From Mycobacterium malmoense (GTDB lineage: Bacteria > Actinomycetota > Actinomycetes > Mycobacteriales > Mycobacteriaceae): DNA of 64,000 nt. The stretch covers positions 1,922,001-1,986,000 of the forward strand of contig NZ_CP080999.1 in the NCBI RefSeq assembly GCF_019645855.1. The letters run 5' to 3'. The position numbers were made by a program, and so were the translations under genes. Positions 17,131-25,251 of this stretch are shown here, piece after piece (position 1 is the first letter of the stretch; every line of letters starts with the position of its first letter). The notes beneath the pieces were generated by a model. It made no database searches. It was not told where the DNA came from and saw nothing but the letters and a program-made list of their open reading frames with translations.

Positions 17131-18189
17131 GTGCCGTCATCTCTGGGGCGATCGCGGGCGGTGGCAACGGAGATTCAACTGCGTGAATGCCGTCGGACGG
17201 TCGGTCCGGCCGTGAGAACAGGCCTGGCCGCGTGCGCCGCGCTGGCCGGCGCGACCGGCTTGTTGGGCTGGGGCGCCGCGCGGGCGACGGTCGCACGGAT
17301 TCAGCGGAACCCGGATCCCTTTCCGCGCCAAAGGCTTATCACCGAACCGCAGGGTGAGCAGGTGCCGATCACCCGCCCCGACGGCACGGTGCTGCACGCG
17401 TTGACAGCAGGGCAGGGACCGCCGGTAATCCTCGTCCACGGCTACACCGCCAGCATCGCCGAGTGGAACGTGGTGTGGGACGGGCTGCAGGCGCGGGGCT
17501 TTCGCGTCATCGCCTTCGATCAGCGCGGCCACGGGCGGTCCACGCTCGGCTCCGACGGGATCGGGTCGGAGCCCATGGCGGCCGATCTCGCCGCGGTCCT
17601 GCGGCACTTCGACGTTCACGACGGCGTGCTCGTCGGACATTCGATGGGCGGGTTCGTCACCATCCGCGCGGTGCTCGACCACCCCGATCTGGCGCGGCGG
17701 CTGCGCGGGCTGGTGTTGTTCGCCACCTGGGCGGGCCGCGTCCTGGATGGGGCGCCGCAGAACCGATTGCAGATCCCACTGCTGGAACACGGCATCCTGC
17801 AACGGCTGATACGCAACGAGACCGTTGCGGTGCTGTTCGGTGCCGCGCAATGCGGTGCGCGCCCGTCGCCGGCGATGATCTCGGTGTTCGTCGAGTTGTT
17901 CAACCGGCACCTGGACGAACACGGGCCGCTGCTACCGATCGTGCGGGCCTTCTCGCACGAAGATCGATACCCGCGGCTGGGCGAGATCGCGATACCGACC
18001 GTGGTGATGGTCGGCTCCGCGGATCGCACGACGCCGCCAAGCCATTCGCGTCGCCTCGCCGAGGGCATACCCGGCGCGCGGCTCGTCACGGTGCCCGACG
18101 CGGGACACCTGCTGAACTGGGAAGCAGCCGACGAGCTGATCACTGTCGTCGAATCGTTTCCGGCGCAACGGGATTCGGGCCCCACCTAG
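17131..18189 (+). CDS. Membrane-anchored alpha/beta hydrolase
   Basis: The 352-residue protein has an N-terminal hydrophobic helix (about residues 33-55) and then a complete alpha/beta-hydrolase domain: the oxyanion segment VILVHGYTAS, the strand-turn IAFDQRGHGRS, the nucleophile elbow LVGHSMGGF, the acid in VGSADRTTPP and the catalytic His in PDAGHLLNWE. It is likely an esterase or lipase-like enzyme tethered to the membrane; the substrate is unknown. Either GTG 17131 or GTG 17161 could be the start, and neither has a strong Shine-Dalgarno. Its TAG stop and the TAG stop of the convergent CDF gene share the four bases CTAG at 18186-18189. Confidence 0.85.
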   Translation: MPSSLGRSRAVATEIQLRECRRTVGPAVRTGLAACAALAGATGLLGWGAARATVARIQRNPDPFPRQRLITEPQGEQVPITRPDGTVLHALTAGQGPPVILVHGYTASIAEWNVVWDGLQARGFRVIAFDQRGHGRSTLGSDGIGSEPMAADLAAVLRHFDVHDGVLVGHSMGGFVTIRAVLDHPDLARRLRGLVLFATWAGRVLDGAPQNRLQIPLLEHGILQRLIRNETVAVLFGAAQCGARPSPAMISVFVELFNRHLDEHGPLLPIVRAFSHEDRYPRLGEIAIPTVVMVGSADRTTPPSHSRRLAEGIPGARLVTVPDAGHLLNWEAADELITVVESFPAQRDSGPT

Positions 18190-19124
18190 GGGGATGCGGC
18201 CCGCGCGGTCCAGGTGAAGCTGTGCATGTCGGGAATCTGCGGAGCCAGCGCGGAGGCCACGCGGCGGCCGATGCGGTCGGCGTCGGTCAGCGAAGTGTCG
18301 CGGTCGAGGAAGCCTTCCACCTCGACGCGCAGGGTTCGCCCGGTCCACCGGGCTCGGGCGTGCGCGTGCATGACGCCGGGGATCGTGGTGGCGGCGGTTT
18401 CGGCCGCCGCGATGATTTCGGGGTCGACGCCGTCGAGCAGGCGGTGCGCGATGTCGACGGTCACCTCCCAGCCGACGTGGCAGACGAATCCGGTGACCAC
18501 GATTCCCGCGACCGCGTCAGCCCAACCCCAGCCGAGTGCGACGCCGATCAGCCCGAGCATCGCGCCGGCCGAGGACAACGCGTCCAGCCAGGAATGCTTG
18601 GCGTCGGCCACCATGGTTGCCGAGCGAATCCGCCGCCCGACTGCCAGCTTGTAGCGAGCCACGAGCTGGTTGCCCGCGATGCCCACGGCCGCCGCGGCGA
18701 TGCCCCAGCCCAGGTGACCGGTGCCGCCATGACGAAGCAGCTTGGTGACGCTTTCAAAACCGGCGACCAGGGCGCTGCCCCAAATCACCAAGGCGACGCC
18801 CACGCCGGCGAGGTCTTCGGCGCGTTCGTAGCCGTAGGGATACCGCTCGGTGGGCACTTTGCGGGACGCCCGAAACCCCACGAACACCAGGACGCTGGTC
18901 GAGACGTCCGACAGGTTGTGCAACGCATCGCCGAGCAGCGCGACCGACCCCGACACCAGCGCGATCGCCAATTCGACGAGCCCGGTCAGCGCCAATCCGA
19001 CCGCGCTGACGGCAATGGCACGATTGGCCTGGCGACGCTCGCTCGCGTCGTCGGTGGCGATATCGAGAGGAAAACTCGCGGCCGGGTCACGGACTCCGCT
19101 AATCAGATGCATACCGGTAAGCAT
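18186..19124 (-). CDS. Cation diffusion facilitator metal transporter
   Basis: The 312-residue product has about six membrane helices followed by a cytoplasmic domain of about 95 residues, the CDF architecture. Metal-site signatures are visible: GDALHNLSD in helix II (the H/D-x3-D pattern) and MVADAKHSWLDALSS in helix V (also H-x3-D). Such proteins export Zn, Fe, Mn or related divalent ions by proton antiport. It resembles mycobacterial CDF proteins such as Rv2025c in the RRLLDGVDPE segment. ATG 19124 is chosen; ATG 19112 is an alternative. Metal specificity cannot be called from the sequence. Confidence 0.88.
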   Translation of the reverse strand: MLTGMHLISGVRDPAASFPLDIATDDASERRQANRAIAVSAVGLALTGLVELAIALVSGSVALLGDALHNLSDVSTSVLVFVGFRASRKVPTERYPYGYERAEDLAGVGVALVIWGSALVAGFESVTKLLRHGGTGHLGWGIAAAAVGIAGNQLVARYKLAVGRRIRSATMVADAKHSWLDALSSAGAMLGLIGVALGWGWADAVAGIVVTGFVCHVGWEVTVDIAHRLLDGVDPEIIAAAETAATTIPGVMHAHARARWTGRTLRVEVEGFLDRDTSLTDADRIGRRVASALAPQIPDMHSFTWTARAASP

Positions 19125-19352
19125 GCCCGCCGGGGCGGTGGCGCTCAACCCCGCCGCCGATCGGTCGGATGGCCCTGTCTATCAACGACTTTCGGCTGAT
19201 CACGACGGGCAAAACGCGTCGGTCGGCGCCTCGGGCTGCAAAAGGCCGCGCGTGATGCTACCGTCACCCGGTCGATGCGTCGCGGATCCCGTTCGGGCAA
19301 CCGCGGGGCTTGATTCGGCAGGGTCAAACGAAGGCGTGTGCAGGTCTCGTCG

Positions 19353-20519
19353 ATGAAATTCGTACTGGCCGGCTACGGAAGTCGGGGCGATGTCGAGCCC
19401 TGTGCCGCCGTCGGTCGGGAGCTGTTGCGTCGAGGTCACGACGTGCGCATGGCCGTCTCGCCCGACATGATCGGCTTCGTCGAGTCGGCGGGGCTTGCCG
19501 CGGTCGCCTATGGACCGGACACGCGGGAGCAGATGCGCGCGGCCGCGGAAGTCGTTCGCACCGCGCAGAACCCGATCGGCGCGTTGCCCGAGGTCCTGGA
19601 GCGTCTCACCCGGACCTGGTTGGCGAAAAGCGCGGCGTTGACGTCGCTGGCACAAGACGCCGACCTGCTCTTGGTCGGCATCAACGAGCAGGAGCTCGCC
19701 GCGAACGTCGCGGAGCGTTGGGGAATTCCGTTGGCCGCGCTGCATTTCTTCCCGGCGCGCGTTTTGTCGACCGGGTTGTTGTACGCGAGCATGACCAAGG
19801 AGGCTGCAGGCGCCCAGCGCCGCGCGCTCGACTTGCCGGAGGCAACCGAACCCTCGACCCAACCGCTGGAGATTCAGGCCTACGACGAGCTCTGCCTGCC
19901 CGGGCCGGCCGCCGAATGGGTGGACTCACACGGTCGCCGGCCCTTCGTCGGCGCGCTGACGCTCGAGTTGCCGGCGGATGCCGACGACGAGGCCTTGTCG
20001 TGGATTGCCGTGGGAACGCCGCCGATCTGCTTTGGCTTGGGCAGCACGCCGATCGCGGCTCCCGCCGAGCTGGTCGCCATGATCGGCGCGGCCTGCGCAC
20101 AGTTGGGCGAGCGGGCGTTGGTTTGCAGCGGCCCCAATGACTTTGCCGGCGTCCCGCGTTTCGACCACGTGAAGGTTGTGGACGCGGTGAACCACGCGGC
20201 CGTCCTTCCGGCGTGCCGCGCGGTCGTCCACCATGGCGGCGCCGGCAGCACCGCCGCGGGCATGCGGGCCGGAGTCCCCACACTGATCCTCTGGCTCTGG
20301 CTCGATCAGCCCGTCTGGGCCACCGCAGTGAGCCAGCTGAAAGTCGGCTCCGGCCGGCAGTTTTCGGCCACCACCCAGGAATCGCTGGTCGCCGACCTGC
20401 GCGCCATCCTCACCCCGGACTGCGTCGCTCGTGCCCGCGAGGTCGCCACCGAGATGACCAAGTCCGCCGAAAGCGTTGCCAGGGCCGCCGATCTTGTGGA
20501 GGGCGCATTGGATCGGTGA
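19353..20519 (+). CDS. UGT-like (GT1) glycosyltransferase, Rv1524/Rv1526c type
   Basis: The 388-residue protein is a GT-B fold glycosyltransferase. The N-terminal acceptor domain starts MKFVLAGYGSRGDVEPCAAVG, and the C-terminal donor-binding domain contains the family signature in RAVVHHGGAGSTAAGMRAGVPTL-like sequence near residues 290-310. Close mycobacterial relatives act on glycopeptidolipids or phenolic lipids in species that have them. Neighbouring genes give no lipid context, so the acceptor is uncertain. ATG 19353 is selected because it directly precedes the conserved KFVLA strand; a GTG at 19338 is possible. It is divergent from the CDF gene with about 230 bp between. Confidence 0.86.
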   Translation: MKFVLAGYGSRGDVEPCAAVGRELLRRGHDVRMAVSPDMIGFVESAGLAAVAYGPDTREQMRAAAEVVRTAQNPIGALPEVLERLTRTWLAKSAALTSLAQDADLLLVGINEQELAANVAERWGIPLAALHFFPARVLSTGLLYASMTKEAAGAQRRALDLPEATEPSTQPLEIQAYDELCLPGPAAEWVDSHGRRPFVGALTLELPADADDEALSWIAVGTPPICFGLGSTPIAAPAELVAMIGAACAQLGERALVCSGPNDFAGVPRFDHVKVVDAVNHAAVLPACRAVVHHGGAGSTAAGMRAGVPTLILWLWLDQPVWATAVSQLKVGSGRQFSATTQESLVADLRAILTPDCVARAREVATEMTKSAESVARAADLVEGALDR

Positions 20520-20526
20520 CGCGCTA

Positions 20527-21168
20527 TCAACGTTTGGTGTGTGGGTCGACGCGCTCATGCACCGTCACCCGGTCGTGGACACCCCACCATTGAACCGGCT
20601 GGCGGGAATCGACTTCGGTCCAATCGGTTTCGAGGATGCGGCGCAGCTCGTCGTCGCCGGTGTGACCCTCGGTCTCGCCGATGTAGATGACGCGTTTCCC
20701 CTCGTAGGCCAGCACTATTCGCGCGCCGACATCCTGGGCATGGGGCGGCCACGAAAGGAATAGCGTCCTATCGGGGTGCAGCGCCACCGCTTCGGCGCCG
20801 TCCTTCGCGCTGATCTCGGCATAGAGGTCGTCGCCGTGCCAACCGTTGGTGTGCAGCGCCGTTCCCGGGTTCCGGTCGTAACAGACGACATCGACACCCG
20901 CCTGCGCGAGCAGGTAGGCCCAATAGCCCGTGCCCGCGATCGGATCGACCAGTCCGCCGTGAGCGTGCTTGGCGACGAACGCCACGGTGTCGGGGTCGGG
21001 AATGGTCCAGCAGTACTTCCTGACCAGCTGCTGCCGGTTGGGAAGGCGGGCCATGCTCTCTTCGACGGTTTGGTCCAGGCGGAACTCGCCGACCACCGGG
21101 GTGCCCCGGAAACTGTCGACCGCAACGCAATCCTTGACGGCCTCCCAGAAGGGATTGTCGATGCTCAC
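20527..21168 (-). CDS. Methyltransferase-like protein of unknown function
   Basis: The 213-residue soluble protein has a SAM-binding-like glycine loop, GLVDPIAGTGYWAYLLAQAG near residues 72-91, followed by VDVVCYDRNPG as the acidic strand. LSWPPHAQD sits where a catalytic motif IV would be expected. The C-terminal half includes VIYIGETEGHTGDDEL. I do not recognise a characterised family. It is convergent with the glycosyltransferase gene (7 bp apart). The GTG start at 21168 has a GGGAG site 7 bases upstream. A small-molecule methyltransferase is the best guess. Confidence 0.7.
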   Translation of the reverse strand: MSIDNPFWEAVKDCVAVDSFRGTPVVGEFRLDQTVEESMARLPNRQQLVRKYCWTIPDPDTVAFVAKHAHGGLVDPIAGTGYWAYLLAQAGVDVVCYDRNPGTALHTNGWHGDDLYAEISAKDGAEAVALHPDRTLFLSWPPHAQDVGARIVLAYEGKRVIYIGETEGHTGDDELRRILETDWTEVDSRQPVQWWGVHDRVTVHERVDPHTKR

Positions 21169-21262
21169 TCCGCTACTCCCTCAAGCCGACGCCTTCCCGG
21201 CACTCGGACTGTTCCTCAATGCCGTTCTGGTTCTTCATGATTCACGAACCTTCGGGTAAGCT

Positions 21263-21616
21263 TCAGCGCGCGGCTTGCTTGACGAATTCGTCGAGCACTT
21301 GGCGTGAGAGCTTCGACACGCTCATCTTGCGCGCCTTGGCGATCGCCGCGAGCTTGTCCCGGGTGGCTTCGGAGACCCGGACCTGGACTACCGGTGAATG
21401 CTTCTGGCCGCCGGACAGCGACTTGCCGCCGGGGATGAGGTTGGCGGCCCGGGCCGCGCGGGTTTGTTCGGCTTCCTTGGCGGCGATGTCGCCCAGCTCC
21501 GCAACGCGGGCCTCGGTGAGCCGTTCACCCTTGTAGTAGATCTCGCGTTCGTCGAGGTCGGCGTCCTCGATGGTGGCTTCGGGTCCGATCACGTAGTCGG
21601 CCGGGTTCTTGTTCAT
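21263..21616 (-). CDS. Antitoxin-like protein with ribbon-helix-helix C-terminus
   Basis: The 117-residue protein has an acidic, presumably toxin-binding N-terminal half (EATIEDADLDEREIYYKGERL). The short C-terminal half has the sequence pattern of an RHH DNA-binding fold: VVQVRVSEATRDKLAAIAKA, then SVSKLSRQVLDEFV. The ATG at 21616 overlaps the stop of the upstream toxin-like gene as ATGA, indicating coupling; a start at 21625 is also possible. The toxin-first order resembles BrnTA modules. The inverted repeats upstream of the pair are plausible binding sites for the RHH part. Confidence 0.75.
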   Translation of the reverse strand: MNKNPADYVIGPEATIEDADLDEREIYYKGERLTEARVAELGDIAAKEAEQTRAARAANLIPGGKSLSGGQKHSPVVQVRVSEATRDKLAAIAKARKMSVSKLSRQVLDEFVKQAAR

Positions 21617-21852
21617 CGTGTCCATTCCAAGGGTTGTGCGTGGATGATGACGAGCACTGCCGTGTCTTCGACGGCTTCAATGACAGCGATTTCGGTCAGC
21701 CGCCCGGTGGTGTCGCGGCCGGTGTAGAGCATGCTGCCGCCGGGCTGGATCTCCGGGACGCCCGAGTTGCGCATAGCGGCGATGGCGTTGCGTTTGTTGA
21801 CGCCGTGCTTCCGCCGGGCTGACGCGGTGAGGATGATCCTTTGCTGCGGCAT
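21613..21852 (-). CDS. BrnT-like toxin of a type II toxin-antitoxin pair
   Basis: The 79-residue basic protein contains SARRKHGVNKRNAIAAM followed by LYTGRDTTGRLTEIAVI. This layout recalls BrnT, a RelE-like ribonuclease toxin (KHGV early, then R-x-x-GR before a hydrophobic strand). Catalytic residues cannot be assigned with confidence. It is translated just before, and overlaps, the RHH antitoxin gene. An upstream ATG at 21873 would fall within an inverted repeat, so I used 21852. An alternative is an uncharacterised HigB/DUF4258-like toxin. Its role would be growth control or stabilisation of this tRNA-linked locus. Confidence 0.65.
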   Translation of the reverse strand: MPQQRIILTASARRKHGVNKRNAIAAMRNSGVPEIQPGGSMLYTGRDTTGRLTEIAVIEAVEDTAVLVIIHAQPLEWTR

Positions 21853-21865
21853 ACATGCGAGCGTA

Positions 21866-21914
21866 GGGTACATACCCTCTATGCATAACCATTATGCAAT
21901 ACATACTCGTATGT
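21866..21914 (-). promoter_or_regulatory. Three inverted repeats upstream of the toxin-antitoxin pair
   Basis: Three perfect inverted repeats lie in 49 bp: GGGTA-CA-TACCC (21866-21877), TGCATAA-CCA-TTATGCA (21882-21898) and ACATAC-TC-GTATGT (21901-21914). The stretch is much more AT-rich than its surroundings. This is where the RHH antitoxin would be expected to bind for autoregulation. No single promoter could be chosen with confidence. From 21915 to 22106 I see nothing convincing. Confidence 0.7.
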
Positions 21915-22109
21915 TACGCAGGTCCGGTAGAGCAGTCAAAAGCCGGCTGGCGGACACTCCTCATGAATCCCGATCATCTCGTCGCCTGCTGGCGCCGCGG
22001 CGTGCTACCGATCGGCCCGGGCGCAGATCTCGACATCCCGCTGCCGGCGCGCGGCCGACCTGTCATCCCGGCGCGCTCCGATGCCGCCTCTGACCTGCGA
22101 TAACTCTGG

Positions 22110-22181
22110 TGCGCGATACTGGGATTGAACCAGTGACCTCTTCCGTGTCAGGGAAGCGCTCTCCCGCTGAGCTAATCGCGC
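22110..22181 (-). tRNA. tRNA-Val (GAC)
   Basis: The minus strand folds into a tRNA with a GCGCGAT/ATCGCGC acceptor stem, a D-arm with AGCTCAGCGGGAGAGC, an anticodon loop CTGACAC giving anticodon GAC, and a T-arm with GGTTCAATCCC. The discriminator is A at 22110, and CCA is encoded at 22109-22107. Confidence 0.95.
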
Positions 22182-22199
22182 TGGGAGTTCGAACTTTGG

Positions 22200-22270
22200 A
22201 GGTGGAGACGGGAATCGAACCCGTGTGCACGGCTTTGCAGGCCGTTGCCTCACCACTCGGCCACTCCACC
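22200..22270 (-). tRNA. tRNA-Cys (GCA)
   Basis: The acceptor stem is GGTGGAG/CTCCACC with discriminator T, and CCA is encoded next (22199-22197). The anticodon loop CTGCAAA gives GCA. The T-loop GGTTCGATTCC is canonical. It lies 18 bp upstream of tRNA-Val on the same strand. Confidence 0.95.
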
Positions 22271-22299
22271 GCGGGGGATTGATGCCACTTGCACCTTCG

Positions 22300-22372
22300 A
22301 GCGGATGACGGGATTCGAACCCGCGACCCTCACCTTGGCAAGGTGATGCGCTACCAACTGCGCTACATCCGC
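22300..22372 (-). tRNA. tRNA-Gly (GCC)
   Basis: The acceptor stem is GCGGATG/CATCCGC, the anticodon loop TTGCCAA gives GCC, and the T-loop GGTTCGAATCC is standard. CCA is not encoded after the discriminator (22300), unlike its two neighbours, and must be added post-transcriptionally. It is the first gene of the Gly-Cys-Val cluster. Confidence 0.95.
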
Positions 22373-22541
22373 GCGCAACGGACGAGATCGTCGCCCGGTG
22401 CGAAGCACGACGATAGTCCACCTGAGCGGGCGCACACAAATCTCTTGGTAGGTTGCCGCGGTAGGCTGACGCCGACGTACGTGGCGCGTTCCGCGACGTC
22501 CGCCTCGTGCTAGTCTTCGACCTCGTTCGCCTCTCGGCGCC

Positions 22542-22613
22542 GGTCCCGTGGCTCAGTGGAAGAGCGTCCGCTTCACACGCGGAAGGTCGCTGGTTCGATC
22601 CCAGCCGGGACCA
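22542..22613 (+). tRNA. tRNA-Val (CAC)
   Basis: The plus strand gives a cloverleaf with acceptor stem GGTCCCG/CGGGACC, D-arm GGCTCAGTGGAAGAGC, anticodon loop TTCACAC (anticodon CAC) and T-arm GGTTCGATCCC. Bases after the discriminator are CCG, so the CCA end is not fully encoded. It is divergent from the Gly-Cys-Val cluster; the 169 bp between must hold both promoters. Confidence 0.95.
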
Positions 22614-22787
22614 CCGGATCCTTGCACGTCAGGCGTTGGCCTTGTCAGATAACCCGGGCTCATGCCAGAAACGTGCCGGATCGGTCAGCAAATTCAGCGG
22701 TACGGTTGCCCCCGATGGTCCGGATGCGAGCTACTCCTTGATTTCGCATTAGCTCCCCAGCATGCGCGACGGCGAAGGTGGGCAACG

Positions 22788-23327
22788 ATGACGACACGAA
22801 TCGCAGCCGGCCTCGCGGCGCTGGCCGCCGCCGCATGCACCCGCGACGTTTCGGGACCACCGCCGCGGCCGGCAACGCCCGCGCCGACGAACACCCACAC
22901 TGCCGCCCCGGCCTCGCCGGCACCGCCGCCGACGGTCGAGCTAAAACCGGGATCGCATTCCGCGCTGGCCGACGTCGACCTCCCAGCCGGTGTAACTTTC
23001 GGGGGCAGCAGCTCACTCGAAGAACGCTGGAACTACAACGGGTCTTATGACGACACCGTTGTGTTCCTGAGAAAGCAGTTCGCCACCGGGCGGAAGTACG
23101 ACGCGCGGGGCGCGACGTGGTGGCACGACTTGCCTCCGTGCTACAGCGACACGCACGAAAGTCCGCCGGCCGGTTGGGTTTTGGACGATTCCACACTTTG
23201 GGTGTGGGCGGACGTCAACACCTCGCTCTCCGTCCAGGTTTTCCGTCCGAGCAGCACGATCACCCCTGACGAAATCGTGATCGACTACATGCGCCGGGGC
23301 AACGCATACGTGTGCAATCGGCAGTAA
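22788..23327 (+). CDS. Putative lipoprotein of unknown function
   Basis: The 179-residue product has a short signal with a lipobox-like AAAAC (Cys19), followed by a Pro/Thr/Ala-rich linker (PPPRPATPAPTNTHTAAP) typical of cell-envelope tethers. A globular domain from about residue 50 contains ADVDLPAGVTF, EERWNYNGSYDDTVVFLRKQF and a C-terminal VFRPSSTITPDEIVIDYMR. The only other cysteines are in LPPCYSD and YVCNRQ, which could form a disulfide. I do not recognise a family with known function. The ATG at 22788 follows an AAGGTGG site; the longer reading has no signal peptide. Confidence 0.72.
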   Translation: MTTRIAAGLAALAAAACTRDVSGPPPRPATPAPTNTHTAAPASPAPPPTVELKPGSHSALADVDLPAGVTFGGSSSLEERWNYNGSYDDTVVFLRKQFATGRKYDARGATWWHDLPPCYSDTHESPPAGWVLDDSTLWVWADVNTSLSVQVFRPSSTITPDEIVIDYMRRGNAYVCNRQ

Positions 23328-23464
23328 AGGCGCAAGACGGCGGCCGGCTCGCGCACGACCAGATCCACCGATTGAATCGCCCCAGCCGGAGCGCCAATTG
23401 GTCATCGAGGCGACAATTGAGTGTGCCCCGATGACCAGACCAAGACCCGTAAGGACGGTGGACG

Positions 23465-23758
23465 ATGGTAGGCAACCAAGAGGGGATCGGCGTGCTGAAA
23501 CTCGAATGCCCGCAAACCCATCCCGTGGGCCGGATCGTCAAGGAAGCCCCGCATCAGGCGGTCCAATACGATCCCGGGGCCACTGTCGGGCCACGCCGAT
23601 TCTGGCCGGACGAAGACGAGCAGCCACAATTCAAAGCGCACTGTCGCTTCTGCGACAAACCGGTGATAGGAGCCACGACCGCGCTGCAGGACAAGCTGAA
23701 CAACTTGATCGCCGACGGAGCCGAGGTCAGTGGAACCGCCACGCTGTCGTATCTGTAG
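23465..23758 (+). CDS. Small conserved-type hypothetical protein with Cys pairs
   Basis: The 97-residue protein starts MVGNQEGIGVLKLECPQTH, and a later AHCRFCDKPVIG stretch has a CxxC. Together with Cys15 this could make an incomplete zinc ribbon. There is no signal peptide and no membrane segment. A GGACGGTGGACG stretch precedes the ATG. The function is unknown. It stands alone between the lipoprotein gene and the enoyl-CoA hydratase gene. Confidence 0.6.
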   Translation: MVGNQEGIGVLKLECPQTHPVGRIVKEAPHQAVQYDPGATVGPRRFWPDEDEQPQFKAHCRFCDKPVIGATTALQDKLNNLIADGAEVSGTATLSYL

Positions 23759-23857
23759 CCGGGTGCGCACGGGCTCGATACATACTGAAACGGTTACAGT
23801 AGCGAGTTTAGCGGCGCGATGTTGCACCGACGGAGGCGCCGACGTGAGAGGAGTCCC

Positions 23858-24688
23858 GTGGCGCAGACACCGCACGACACGCCCCGCCCGCCCAACGGCG
23901 ATTGGCTGGGCACCCCGTACCTCAAATTCGAGCGTCAGGGATCGATCGCGGTGTGCACGATCGACCGCCCGGAGGCGCGTAACGCCTTGACCCCGGCGAT
24001 GTACTTCGGAATCCGTTGTGCCGTAGGACGTCTCAACGAGGACCCAGATTTAGCGGGGCTACTGATCACCGGAACCGGGGACGTGTTCGCACCCGGCGGC
24101 GACATGGGCGGTGGGGGCGCCGAGGACAACTGGATCACCTTCGGCGCCGCGCTGGGCATGGACGTCACACCGTTCGACGCGGTCCGCACGTCGGCCAAGC
24201 CGGTCGTCTCCGCGGTCAACGGGCTCTGCCAGGGCGGCGGCTTCCAGATCGCGTTGTGCAGCGATCTGTCGGTGGTCAGCGAGCGGGCGACCTTTCGCGT
24301 GCCGGAGCTGTTCCGCGGCTACGCCGACACCTATTACAGCCAGATGCTGCTGCGCCTCATCGGCCCGGTGCGCACCCGCGATCTGATGTTCACCGGACGG
24401 GTGCTGAGCGCCGCCGAAGCCCTCGACTGGGGCCTGGTCACCAGGGTGGTGCCGCACGAGGACCTGCTGACCACCGCGAAAGACCTACTGGCGCAATGCT
24501 GCCGGAGCGCACCGCGCGCCCGCGGTGTGATCAAGTCCAGCATCGACAACTACCTCGGCCTGTACGACCGCATCGGCATGACCAGCAGCCTGACCGATGC
24601 CGAGGCACGAGAAGGCTTCCGCGCGTTCAAGGAACGCCGCTCGCCCGATTGGGTGCACCCGGAACTGCGCGCGGAGGGACACCTGTGA
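23858..24688 (+). CDS. Enoyl-CoA hydratase/isomerase family protein
   Basis: This 276-residue crotonase-fold protein has the oxyanion-hole segments TGTGDVFAPGGDMG and SAVNGLCQGGGFQIALCSDLSVV. The second catalytic-Glu position seems to be in FRVPELFRGYAD. The first hydratase Glu position has Gly/Asp character rather than a clear Glu, so it may be an isomerase, a hydrolase or another crotonase activity. The GTG start at 23858 has an excellent GAGAGGAG site; the ATG reading at 23819 would place that site inside the gene. It has no obvious operon partner, and the next gene is convergent. Confidence 0.82.
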   Translation: MAQTPHDTPRPPNGDWLGTPYLKFERQGSIAVCTIDRPEARNALTPAMYFGIRCAVGRLNEDPDLAGLLITGTGDVFAPGGDMGGGGAEDNWITFGAALGMDVTPFDAVRTSAKPVVSAVNGLCQGGGFQIALCSDLSVVSERATFRVPELFRGYADTYYSQMLLRLIGPVRTRDLMFTGRVLSAAEALDWGLVTRVVPHEDLLTTAKDLLAQCCRSAPRARGVIKSSIDNYLGLYDRIGMTSSLTDAEAREGFRAFKERRSPDWVHPELRAEGHL

Positions 24689-24822
24689 TCGCCCCGACTG
24701 CGGGACCAGGGGTCGTCGAGGTCGTCGTCGGCCCACGGGATGTGAATTCCAAAGATGTTGATGCGCAAGGCTTACCAGGTTGCAGGTTCGTGGTGAACTA
24801 AGGTGGGACGCAGCGCTTGTGA

Positions 24823-25149
24823 TCAGGCTATCCTGCGTGATTCCGCGCCGGCCGACACGATCCGGGCCAGCAGCCTGCCGCCACGGACGACATCGATCGT
24901 CTCGCCGGCGGCAACCCGATCGAAACACCGGCCGGCACGCGTTCGCAGTTCGTCAAGCCCGACCCACCCGCCAGCCTCCTGTGCCGCGACTCTGACTGAC
25001 CGCGCCGGTATCGGGGCCACCCTCCAGTCACCAACGGAGAGTATTCGCGCCACCAATTTGCCGCGACGGATGACATCGATCGTCTCGCCCGCGGCGACTC
25101 TTTCCAAGTAGGTGAGCGTGTGGCTCCGGAGTTGGCCTAGGCCGATCAC
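24823..25149 (-). CDS. Tandem Phd/YefM-type antitoxin (two units in one chain), no toxin seen
   Basis: The 108-residue reading frame contains two copies of the Phd/YefM N-terminal DNA-binding unit. The first is at about residues 3-39 (IGLGQLRSHTLTYLERVAAG, then VIRRGKLVARILS). The second is at 63-99 (VGLDELRTRAGRCFDRVAAG, then VVRGGRLLARIVS). The ten residues RVAAGETIDV are identical in both, and the DNA shares a GACATCGATCGTCTCGCC word 183 bp apart (24889 and 25072). No PIN, RelE or Doc-like gene lies beside it, so it may be an orphan. The GTG at 25149 gives a family-like start; an ATG at 25242 would add about 31 non-conserved residues. It follows mceF on the same strand. Confidence 0.72.
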   Translation of the reverse strand: MIGLGQLRSHTLTYLERVAAGETIDVIRRGKLVARILSVGDWRVAPIPARSVRVAAQEAGGWVGLDELRTRAGRCFDRVAAGETIDVVRGGRLLARIVSAGAESRRIA

Positions 25150-25251
25150 TTCGCGCGTCCCGCTTCGATCTGTGTGTTCGGGAGCCGGTTTGTCGTGTGG
25201 GGAGCGGATGTGCGCGGAGCGCGGATGAACTGACGGGAACATGGGCGGGGT

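Noticed and set aside
18186..18189. Shared CTAG stop of two convergent genes as a special signal
   Set aside because: It is a neat overlap but common in compact genomes; no hairpin or other structure is associated with it.
21894..22103. 69-codon plus-strand ORF between the toxin genes and the tRNAs
   Set aside because: No ribosome-binding site or family motif; it starts inside the palindrome region and looks like chance.
24550..24768. Possible toxin gene downstream of the tandem Phd antitoxin
   Set aside because: The 72-codon frame has no PIN, RelE or Doc-type motif and mostly overlaps the enoyl-CoA hydratase gene in antisense.
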